DNA of 64,000 nt, taken from the NCBI RefSeq assembly GCF_000003815.2, contig NW_023365701.1, positions 147,782-211,781 of the forward strand, given 5' to 3'. The notes under the pieces were generated by a model. It searched no databases and was not told the origin of the DNA. It saw only the letters and a list, made by a program, of their open reading frames with translations. Shown one piece after another: positions 55,366 through 64,000 of this stretch; the stretch's first letter is position 1, and each line of letters opens with the position of its first letter. Made by a program: the position numbers and the translations under genes. The stretch comes from Branchiostoma floridae (lineage: Eukaryota; Chordata; Leptocardii; Amphioxiformes; Branchiostomatidae).

Positions 55366-55940
55366 GTAAGAATTTGAGAACTTATTAGACAAATGAGACT
55401 TAGAGTTGTTCTTTTTTTTAAGTTAGTGTTAAATGTGTGTTTACTAAATTCCTTTCACAAACAATAGTGATTTCAGCATATTTCTGCACGTTTATTAAAA
55501 ATCGCAATATGCTATTTACGTCGATGAAGGTAAGACATCCAGGCAATAAAACAATCAATATAAAAGTTCCACATTCAAGTAACTGGATATTAACTTTTAT
55601 AATGGTCAGATGTTTCCAATAGTTTGTGATGCGTATGTAATGTCTGAACTTTCGTTTTGAGCATGTTCTGTTTTCTTAAATGGTAATATTGTCAGTGTTT
55701 TTTTTTATCCGGCATAACTAGAATGGGGAATCCCCCCCCAAAGTAACAGTTTTGCTTGCGTGTAGCGCACAAAACCCAGAAGTTAGGGGTGTCTGCCTTG
55801 TTTTCGGATTTCTTTTCGAAGAGTTTCTTTTTGGAGGTCAGCGGTCATACCCTGGCACTTAGAGCATTTTATTCATCAGCAATTTCAGTCCGACCATCTG
55901 TATAGAAAATATTTGAAATTCAATCATCCTATCTCTCCAG

Positions 55941-56052
55941 GTATGACACTGGCACGTCATCCTACCTGAGTCGATCGACGGGAAGTTACCGAGACAGATA
56001 CGGTCCTTACGACTCCGTAAAGGACAAGGAGAAAGACAAAGACTACAAGAAG
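55941..56052 (+). CDS. PPP1R12A: MYPT exon 22
   Basis: Residues 825-862: YDTGTSSYLSRSTGSYRDRY, then GPYDSVKDKEKDKDYKK. The acceptor is CTCTCCAG|GTATGA and the donor AAGAAG|GTTGGT, phase 0. It matches the Ser/Tyr-rich lead-in to the coiled coil. Confidence 0.92.
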
Positions 56053-58847
56053 GTTGGTACTTCTTAAGCTAAAAATACATGAGTCCTCAGGATTTAGAAG
56101 ATGCAACATGTACTTTCAAACACTCAATAATAGTACAGTTACAAAACTGACTAGACCAGTATATGTCTGACTAAACCAGTATATGTCCTCTGTGTATTGG
56201 CTTGTCTTTTCTGCTCATCTTTTGATTAAATTCTTAAAGCCATTTCAGCGCAGTCTCGATTTTGTTCTTTAACTAAAAGTAGCAGCTTGCAGTCATCAAT
56301 GATATATCATTATAGCAGATCTTTGTGCTTAAGATTCAAGAAACCGCTTCATAAGCAAACACTCAATAATTGTATGATATAAGGTCACACTAATTGATGT
56401 CCTCAGATTTTTTAGAATAAAAATATATATCAAGCATAGGGCAGAAAGGATTTATGAAGTTAGAGACTTAGAGTTAGTTAGAGAAATTGGCCATATTCAT
56501 TTCATAAAACTACACCAAAAAAAAGTGCACCAAAGCATAAACCTGGTCCCCTGGCTTTTGTTTTCATTATGTTTTTCCAGTTAAGCATATTCTTTTTTTT
56601 TTATCTTTTTTTAAATCCGAGAACCAACAAATTAAATTGCTGTGGCCTTATGATAGGTGAAAAGTGTTCTTGACTGCAAAGAATTCCAAACCAGTATATG
56701 TCCTCCGTGTATTGGCTTGCCTTTCGCCTAATTGGTCGTCTTTTGCTTAACTTCTCAAACTTTCGAGTCAAAGCAATTTCAGTGGAGGAGCCTCACATAT
56801 TTTATAAAGCATCAGTCATTGATGGGACACCTAATTAGACCATTATGACATCCCCCTTGTGTACATATAGGTGTAAGTTTTGTGCTACAAGCGATGTTGA
56901 AGGCCTTTTGTAGACTCTGATGTTAAACTAGCGGCATACAAAGGACTATCCAAAGAAAGTACTGACAAAAACATGCACTGTAACAACCATGTACATGTAC
57001 ATGTAGTTGTTTCCCCCTGAGTCCAATAGTATGACATGTATGTGTTCCTGACAGCTGTAGCCAATAGTTCAATATGTCCTATCTCCACCTATCTGTGGTT
57101 CCTTGATGTTATCTTATTGTCATGCCCCCACCCCCCAGTTCTATATATGACCTTGCATTGTTCACAAGTTTTGTTATGCAAAAAGATAGGATAAGAATTT
57201 AGAATGACAATTTTAGATAGCACTGTACAGAGTTAGTCCTTCGTTCTATCAAATGCAATAAGTAAGCCAAAGTCAAATATGAAAATGTGAAAGAACAAAA
57301 GTAAAGAATCTATGTATACCATACTCTGTTTTTAGTCATTTAGTTTACCTTCCTGACCACTTCAAAATAACTTTTTTCTCACACTCACATCAGTTTTGGG
57401 GTTTCAAAATTACGGCATCCATAATTATAGTCAAATCAACATAGCCGTATAGCTACAAGAAGGAATTTTTTCTCCTTGTATCGTTGTCGTTTTCCCTTTC
57501 CTTTGTACCTACCAAATCAACTTGTGAGAGAACACAAAACTCAGACGTTATGCAATGTAGGTTTGGATACACAGGCTAGTAAAGTGCTTGAAGGCCTGTC
57601 TTTTTCCATGTTACCATTTTTAGAGATGTTGTGTTGAACACTCACATCACATGTTTTTGCTACTAAGTGTCTCAAGCCTTAAATCTTTTCTGACGAACAT
57701 TACCTTTAGCGTAATGACTTAAAAACAAACGGAAGCTCATGAGAGTTCCTTGAGAACAAGGTAAACTCCTTCAAGCCGTACAAAGCCTTGGAAGATCAAG
57801 TCACTTCCGAAGATTTACTCAAGGAGGGGTATTTTTACCACAGATGGTCGTGTTTTTTTCTCCTTGTATTTTGGATAACTGGTAGCAGCTGCAGTTTTGT
57901 GTTTCCTGCCAACTGTGGAACTCTGACAATGAAGGTCGTGTCCTTGAAGACATGGTCAAGGTCAAGGAATGGCCTTGTGCTGTCCTTTACATTTCAAAGA
58001 TAGATGTTACAGTCCTTCTGATTGGTCAGGAAGTTAGTAACAATTATATATAGGGTATTCTGATTGGTCGATTATGTGGCACCATCTTCTTAATAGATTA
58101 TGCTGAAACTTTTCCACACTTTTTCCTTATTTAAGTGATTGTTTCTTGATGTTGTTTATCTTTCTTACATGTTTTTATTTGTGTGTATTTTGCAGACAGA
58201 CTTTTTGTACTGCAGAAGATTTTCCTGCTATTAATTCCTTTGCACTATTGATTTACATGAATGTTTCTTTATAGCCTATTTAGCCTATCTCCCATACCCT
58301 GCAAATGTTTAAGATAAGAATATTTATTCTGTTTTTCTCATTATCTTCATGTTTGTCAGTGTTAATGAGGTGCATTGATTATTTTGTGTACAGTTGTCTG
58401 AATTGTATTAATGGTTTGTTATCTCCAAGCAGATGTAAGGTCCTGGCTCATTCCCAATGTAGAAAAAGAAAACACAATAATCCAAACTGCCCAAGAAGAC
58501 CACCCAGGGGTCTATGTGGACAGGTGGTCACTATAGACAGGATTCTTATTGCCTATGTCAATGGGAAAAAGTATCAGATAGTGGTCACATTGGCCAGATG
58601 GTAACTTATATCTGAGGTGGTCACAAGCATGTACTACTAGTAGGTTTGAGTATAAGTGTACAAGAAACTGTGCCAAGTTTTGCAAAAACAAGCTTAGAGA
58701 ATGAGACAGATCCTGATATCTGCTAAGCCTTGGAAATTATCTGTCAGACCCACAGTTGGTAGAGAGCATTTGAATTGTTTGACAGTTAATTTTTGAATAT
58801 TTGAATTGTTTGACAGTTGAGATTTGAATATTTGAATTGCCTGACAG
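56053..58847 (+). other. MYPT intron 22 (2.8 kb)
   Basis: No exon is seen. CCAGTATATGTCCTC plus GTGTATTGGCTTG occurs at 56180 and 56692 (dispersed duplicate). A mariner-like relic lies at 58475-58652, and the triple acceptor repeat at 58769-58849. Confidence 0.55.
58475..58652. mobile_element. Mariner-like miniature element relic in MYPT intron 22
   Basis: AAACTGCCCAAGAAGACCAC at left, GGACAGGTGGTCACTATAGA inside, and TAGGTTTGAGTATA at right; same family as 36133-36581. Confidence 0.6.
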
Positions 58848-58849
58848 TT
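58769..58849 (+). repeat. Triplicated 3' splice site before MYPT exon 23
   Basis: TTTGAATTGTTTGACAGTT occurs at 58769 and 58800, and as TTTGAATTGCCTGACAGTT at 58831, with 31-bp period. The third GACAG is the acceptor used. The upstream sites would add 31 or 62 nt and shift the frame. Confidence 0.9.
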
Positions 58850-58952
58850 GTACGAGGATGCAGTGGCTGAAAATGAGAAGCTGAAGGAGAAAGTGAATGA
58901 GCTGAAAACAGAGCTGGCTGGGTCCAAAGTGCAGATGGAAAGGGACAAACAG
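58848..58952 (+). CDS. PPP1R12A: MYPT exon 23 (coiled coil)
   Basis: Residues 863-897: LYEDAVAENEKLKEKVNELK, a heptad-type coiled coil equivalent to MYPT KLYEQILAENEKLK. The acceptor TGCCTGACAG|TTGTAC is the third of three tandem GACAG sites 31 bp apart. The donor is AAACAG|GTAAAA. 105 nt. Confidence 0.95.
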
Positions 58953-59385
58953 GTAAAAAAAACTTTGTGCAAAAATAAATCCATCTGAAAAGCAGAAATA
59001 TATCCACTGAACAAGTTGCAAAATATCATTTATCTTCTAAATGTTGGTACTTGATGCGTTCATACATGAATATGATTTTGTGATAGTATTGGAATGAAAG
59101 TAAATGTTTGTTAGAAGACCGTACCACCCCTTAGATTGCAAAAATGGAATGGTCCTCCTTGCCTGGTAACAATCACCCTACCCTTTTAAAAATAAGGTGT
59201 TGTGTAATGCTTTCCTTTTAGTAGAGACATGTCTGTTTGATTAATGGTAACTTTTGATTGGGTGTGAATTGAAAGGACTTGTGATACGATTTTGTAACTT
59301 AGTATGAGGAATTGTAGGGGAATGGGTTTGAATGAAGAATATTGAATGATGATTGATTGTTTGTTTGTTTATTTGTTTGTTCCAG

Positions 59386-59436
59386 CGACGTGACAGGTTC
59401 CCAGATCGGTCTCTTCTTTTGGAGACAGAAAAGAGA
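59386..59436 (+). CDS. PPP1R12A: MYPT exon 24
   Basis: Residues 898-914: RRDRFPDRSLLLETEKR, matching the family ERFADRSLLEMEKR. The acceptor is TGTTCCAG|CGACGT and the donor AAGAGA|GTAAGT; 51 nt. Confidence 0.95.
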
Positions 59437-59830
59437 GTAAGTGTCAGTTTGTACTGTCACAGTGGCAGTAGGTAAGATGAACTGTGAAGGCAGAATGAAC
59501 ATTGTATACTTGTCGAGTTCTCTATGGTTTTTAATTTTGATATCCAGTGTAAGGTTGTGGAATGTCAACGCCAGTTCTAAGGTCAAAGAAGATTTGAAAG
59601 ACCAACAATGAATAACCTGTTGTTTGATATACCATACTCTACATTGTTTGTGTTCAGTCATTTGTTCAACCTTCCTGACCGCTTAGGTCTCATAATGAAA
59701 GCAACTTTTTTTTTTGCTAAACGTTTTTTTATTCGCATGCTCACATCAGTTTATGGATTCACAGAGGATGCCATCCATATTATCAAATCAACATACAACA
59801 TATAGCTTAACACGTTGTATTATTTTGCAG

Positions 59831-59881
59831 GAGAAGAGAGCTCTGGAGAGGAGAATATCTGAGATGGAAGAGGAGTTGAAG
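59831..59881 (+). CDS. PPP1R12A: MYPT exon 25
   Basis: Residues 915-931: EKRALERRISEMEEELK, nearly identical to the vertebrate protein. The acceptor is TTTTGCAG|GAGAAG and the donor TTGAAG|GTAACC; 51 nt. In vertebrate PPP1R12 genes alternative splicing near here decides whether the C-terminal leucine zipper is made. Confidence 0.95.
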
Positions 59882-60065
59882 GTAACCTCAGGTCATTTTG
59901 TACAGACAGCAGACCATATTCTTAACCTGCATCAGCGCTCAATTATGCTAATTGATGCATCAATGAAGGTTAGACATCCAGGTAAAAAGATTTGCCAAAA
60001 AGCAGTTTCTTGAGCAACTGGTTATGATTTTGGCAGTGACACACCCATAAACACGCAATTCACTA

Positions 60066-60534
60066 CAGTCAAACCTGCCCGAGCGACCACCTCTTTTCAG
60101 CGACCACCTGGCCATTTCGACCGCTTTTTCTCGGTCCCGGTTTATTTTCCCATTGACGTAAGCATTAAGCGACCTTTTCTCAACGACCACCTGGCCAACG
60201 CGACCGGCCCAAATTGAGACCCATAACGACCGCATCTTTTTCAAAATTGAGGTTTTCATCGATTTCTGATGACAACTAGCGCAATTTTGTGCCGATTTGT
60301 GTCGGATTTTGGGGTTAAATTTACAGTTTACAGTGTGCGTGTTGTATTTGACATTAAAGACCTCGCTTCTTTGCGTGCGTGCAGTGTGCTTGCTATTTGC
60401 CACTAAACACAACGGAAACCATTTATACTTTGCATCGGGCATGTTTTGAGTCGATACTCTTCTCAGCGACCACCTGTCCAAATCGACCGCTTTTTTCCGG
60501 TCCCCCGGGTGGTCGTCTTGGGCAGGTTTGACTG
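60066..60534. mobile_element. Mariner-like non-autonomous element with TA flanks
   Basis: Left TA|CAGTCAAACCTGCCCGAG, right GGGCAGGTTTGACTG|TA: inverted termini flanked by the TA dinucleotide, as for the Tc1/mariner superfamily. Subterminal CAGCGACCACCTGGCC blocks are at both sides. 469 bp, in MYPT intron 25; the best-preserved member in the window. Confidence 0.85.
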
Positions 60535-60676
60535 TACTTCCAAAATCATACCCAGTTGCTTCCGTAATTGCTTTTTGGCATATGCTAAATTGATTTGGGG
60601 TGTTAGTTTAATTGGTTCAACATCCCACAACTGTTAGCAGTTAGCATAGGACCATTCTCAGTGGATGGGTTTGAAC

Positions 60677-61105
60677 TAGGGGTACCGGTACAGAAAATTC
60701 AGGTCCAGGTCCAGTTCAGGTCCAAAGGATCAGGTCCAGGTCCGGACCTGAACCTGGACCTGTTTCAGTATGACTCATACCAATGGTCCATTTCACTAGA
60801 AAGAAATCTGTTTGGTGGTGTATTAGACTTACACTGGCGTTTTAAAATCCTACAACGCTAGCTGCACCTGTACGATTGGCTGTAAAACTTGGTAGAAATT
60901 ATTATAAACTCTACTCTACTTCACTCTTGTTATTTTTTTCCACCTGTAAGCGCCAAAACGTTTGAATGCCTTATAAAATAATCTGTTAAATTTCCAATCG
61001 GTCCAACATTCGGTCCACCCAATTTTTTCAGGTCCGGTTTTTCTGGACCGGTCCAATAAGAACAACCGGTTTTGTACCGGTATGCTGTACCAATACCCAG
61101 CCCTA
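60677..61105. mobile_element. Non-autonomous hAT-like element, family B copy 2
   Basis: It is closely related to 25965-26394. Exact 8-bp duplication GTTTGAAC (60669-60676, 61106-61113). 429 bp, in MYPT intron 25. Confidence 0.88.
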
Positions 61106-61242
61106 GTTTGAACAATGCTTACACTTACAGCTATGTGACAATATGTGTGAGTTACTTGTTAAAGTGTTGTTGAGTGGTTGAGCCCGAGTAGTACTGATTT
61201 TCTGTACCCATTTTTATATCTCGTATTTTCTGTTCTTTCCAG

Positions 61243-61329
61243 CAATTGGCGGACCTAAGGGCTGACAACCAAAGGCTAAAGGACGAAAACGGTGCCCTCA
61301 TCCGAGTTATAAGCAAGTTGTCCAAGTAA
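61243..61329 (+). CDS. PPP1R12A: MYPT exon 26 (C-terminal leucine zipper, stop)
   Basis: Residues 932-959: [20 protein letters not shown] then RVISKLSK and TAA (61327-61329). The ending matches vertebrate MYPT1. The acceptor is TTCTTTCCAG|CAATTG. The heptad leucines and isoleucines are intact, so this is the zipper-positive isoform. Confidence 0.97.
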   Translation, partial: QLADLRADNQRLKDENGALIRVISKLSK

Positions 61330-64000
61330 CCCCACCCTGTACATAGCAAACCTATAGGAGAGAGAGGACAGGCGAAAATCAAGTCAAGTTAGCCGTGCCA
61401 CTGTCACAAGCACGCAAGTCGCTGCTTCTTTACGTGCACACGTACCACACACATGTACCCAACTGCATGCTGGGACGGCGCCGCCTATCCAATTCTGTAG
61501 TCGTGGAATCTGGACATGGTTCGCGGCGCACGGCTCTCGACTTGGTACCAACAAGTAGGCTGAAAGACTTTTGGTAGCCTAACAACATAAATGCAAGATA
61601 TTTCACTTGAATAGTGATCAACACTTAGGCAGTGAGGTATCATCAGTTGCTTCTTTCTTCACACATGCACTTCAACAATTGCCAAGAATATTGCAGGCCT
61701 CTTTCACTAGAGAAAACACTTTCAGCAAGCTCACACACATACGTCTCAGGAACGATACCATGCTTACCTTGTCATGTAGCACCATTTTCAACATTGACAT
61801 TTGTGCTTTTTACACACAGAGCAAATTTTGTGAGGTATCCGTGTGTGTTAAGTGCATGTAGGCATGATGTTGTTGCAGTTGTTGTACGCTGGAGTCGTTA
61901 CTGGATGTTGAGTACATTTTGTGTTCTACCTGCATGGAGAAGAGTGTTGTTCTTAGTCCGTCATTTTTTGACGATGACCAATGACATTAGCAGAATAGAC
62001 CGCATTTAAGTACCTTGCAAAGTATGTCATTGTTTTACGGCGATGACCAAGGACAACACGATAGCAGATAGCAAGCAAGACCATACTTAGATTCAACACA
62101 AAGTGTTAGATTCACCAATAGATGAACTGGAATGACTTTTTCTACATTTTCAACTTGGGGTCATGTTCCGAAACCCCGCTTTTACACCTGCAAACTACAT
62201 GTATGTGAAGACTTTGCAGTAAATGCTATAGAATTGTAGAAGTCACTTGCTTGACTTGCTGACTTGTGATTGAAGAATACAACAATAACAGAGACCCAGA
62301 TCGTGATAACCAAAACGTTAATGTTTCATACGACGTACGTGTAACTGTAAGCATTGTGTAGATACTGTTGATATTGTACTTACCAAGTATTGACGAGTCT
62401 CCTAGGCCGAGAGTTTTCTTGTTCACATCATTTATATTATGATATCTAGATAAGCACGAATGATGATGTACAGGAATATAGCAGAGTTAGACGCATCGTT
62501 CTAGAGTGTATATGAATGTAGCGCTCAGAGAGAGAAGAAACAACAACATGTATTTGTTAATATGCATGTCACCCAATATGCAGTATGCAACGAATGATGT
62601 ACATTAGAGCTAGAGTAGCGATATTGTACGTACGAACGACCACGGTATGCCCCGACCACAAAAATGGATTTTTTTTCCGTGACGTTTTGAGGGACTCTAC
62701 TCTGTGGTTGTTTGCGGACTCCTAAATGTAGATAAAGAATGATTTTAGTGAGCCATGTTGAGAACATTTATTGCTAGGGACGTACATTGCTAGCTTCCAC
62801 CAGGCCTTCCTATAGGGGCTAATGGATAGTAGAATTCAGCAAAATAAGGGTGAATATTTGTCTGTGTTAAGGATAACTTTTTCCAAGCCTAAGGTAACAC
62901 ATGGCAGCCATGCTCCTCTGGGAAATTATTGTGACTCTTTATTTTGCTGAATTTTACCATTTTTTAGCCCAAAGTGGAAAGTCTGGTAGAGGCTAGTACA
63001 TTGCCTGTTTCCGTTATTTTGCACGTGTTTGTTGGCGTTTTGAAGGACTGTTGTGCCTTGCGGAATGTTTACAGCAAACTGAACGCTCCTTAGACAGAGT
63101 GAAAAGTGAAAATGAAGACGTTTTAATATCACTTTCGCCCCTTAGACCCGTACGTAGCTCAAAGTACAACCGACTGGGCAGCTTTTAGGTTAGAAAAACA
63201 CAAACAAGCAAAATCGTACGTTGGCTTAATCATCCCATATGTAGAGAATTGTTGTTTCTTTGTCCTTTCGTATATACGTGTATATATTATATTTTTTACA
63301 ATTGTATGGCCAATGACAATCTATGTTTCATCTCTTAGGCATTTTATCCGTAGCGCCCATTTACTAAATCTGGTTACTCCTGTACATGCGAGTGCTGATA
63401 GCCATGTTATTCATCGATTTTCTTGGTTTTATTTCTTTAAGAATGTAGCTCATCATATATTTCATTATGAGCCTTAAACAATGAATTTAATCCATAGTGC
63501 ATCTGACTGAGCCTCTACTTTAAGTTCCACTGTTTAAAGATCACCTGTTTTGTCAAGAAAAAAAATGGGAAAATCAAAGAAGTACAAGTGTTAACACCAA
63601 AAGATATAAGTTTCAATGGAAATGCACAAAAAGAAAGGAAAATTTTCTATACAAAACATTTCAGTCCTTTGGTACGAATCCTTGTAAATGCTGTAACAGG
63701 AATGTTATATGACAGCACAACCAATCATTTCAATTGTTGTTGGGTATCTGATAACAAACCGTTTTGTAACAGGTGGTTGTAACAGAGTACAACCTATGGA
63801 AGTGGTTTATCTCTTTTCTACATTGAACACCTGGTTCAAATGTTGTATCATGCAGTAGATACAGGTACCATAACTGATGTTGTAGGTGGTTATCTATCGA
63901 TACAACCAATCACTGATCTTGTTACTGATGGTTATTCGATAATCCAACCAATCACTGTTCTTGTAACAAATCATTTTGATCATATACTACATCCATGTAA
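61330..64000 (+). other. MYPT 3' UTR / downstream flank
   Basis: No further coding sequence is found. I saw no clear AATAAA or ATTAAA hexamer, so the transcript end is not placed. It contains the foldback element at 62791-62995 and, at the right edge (about 63700-63970), recurring AACCAATCA and GTTACTGATGGTTAT segments. Confidence 0.55.
62791..62995. mobile_element. Foldback element with 9-bp target duplication in MYPT 3' region
   Basis: The ends TAGCTTCCACCAGGCCTTCC and GGAAAGTCTGGTAGAGGCTA are inverted. Inner arms (GTAGAATTCAGCAAAATAA against TTATTTTGCTGAATTTTAC) also pair. An exact 9-bp duplication GTACATTGC is at 62782-62790 and 62996-63004. A 9-bp duplication fits Mutator-like elements. 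End motif shared with 13647-13852. Confidence 0.85.

Larger units (their letters stand above)
14888..61329 (+). other. PPP1R12A: Myosin phosphatase targeting subunit gene (MYPT; PPP1R12A/B type), 26 coding exons
   Basis: Twenty-six in-phase exons (total 2880 nt including stop) give a 959-residue protein, close to vertebrate MYPT1/MYPT2 (about 1000). The order is: MyPhoNE-like RQEQLKRWL (residues 15-23), PP1-docking RVKF (40-43), ankyrin repeats (about 50-294), acidic Ser/Glu linker (about 375-397), SWRAGLRKTG block in exon 11, RRSTQGVT (Thr 647, equivalent to the ROCK inhibitory site), RRSTG (Thr 763, equivalent to the second ROCK site), and a coiled coil with C-terminal leucine zipper (about 863-959). 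In vertebrates this subunit holds PP1 catalytic subunit on myosin light chain and is inhibited by Rho kinase. The name PPP1R12A is used for the pre-duplication type; a lower chordate may have a single gene co-orthologous to 12A, 12B and 12C. Uncertain points are the exon 18 donor and the exon 20 acceptor. Confidence 0.95.

Noticed and set aside
59960-60481. 173-codon minus-strand ORF
   Set aside because: Lies almost wholly inside the mariner-like element 60066-60534 and crosses its edge; no transposase motifs.

Overview
This window looks like nuclear DNA of a lower-chordate animal, most likely amphioxus (Branchiostoma). It carries two large intron-rich genes in head-to-head orientation, with chordate-type GT-AG introns, many short non-autonomous DNA transposons, and tandem repeats that start or end exactly at splice junctions. 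Exon-fragment repeats of that kind were reported in amphioxus as 'mirage' minisatellites (recalled from memory, not looked up). The species call is an inference.

The left part (about 1-9772, minus strand) holds the first ten coding exons of a gene I identify as ANKAR (ankyrin and armadillo repeat-containing protein). It has a long N-terminal domain, then ankyrin repeats, then the start of the armadillo region, and it runs off the left edge. A possible non-coding first exon lies near 11502-11600. Positions 9773-14887 are intergenic or 5' flank, with pyrimidine-rich simple repeats and a 200-bp foldback element.

The rest (14888-61329, plus strand) is a complete 26-exon gene for a myosin phosphatase targeting subunit (PPP1R12A/B type, MYPT). 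The joined exons give an unbroken frame of 960 codons including the stop. The protein order is: MyPhoNE-like motif and RVKF PP1-docking motif, ankyrin repeats, acidic linker, conserved SWRAGLRKTG block, two ROCK-type RRST phosphosites (exons 15 and 18), and a C-terminal coiled coil/leucine zipper ending in [10 protein letters not shown]. The 3' flank or UTR runs from 61330 onward.

The most striking feature is that both genes show 'exon echoes': tandem copies of only the 5' part of an exon with its acceptor (upstream of the true exon), or only the 3' part with its donor (downstream). I see this at ANKAR exons 2, 3, 5 and 8 and MYPT exons 5 and 17. Splice-site-only versions occur at MYPT exons 9, 18 and 23. 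No clear echo contains a complete exon with both splice sites. MYPT intron 17 also holds a 150-bp tandem array in which each unit has a perfect TGACGTCA (CRE) followed 33 bp later by a TATAAAAAG box. This is a candidate internal promoter array just upstream of the exons for the C-terminal third of the protein.

Several non-autonomous transposon families can be delimited by their terminal inverted repeats and target-site duplications. They include three hAT-like families with 8-bp duplications, a foldback element with a 9-bp duplication in the MYPT 3' region, mariner-like elements, and a tRNA-derived SINE nested inside a mariner-like element. I see no bacterial operons, CRISPR arrays, rRNA or intact tRNA genes.
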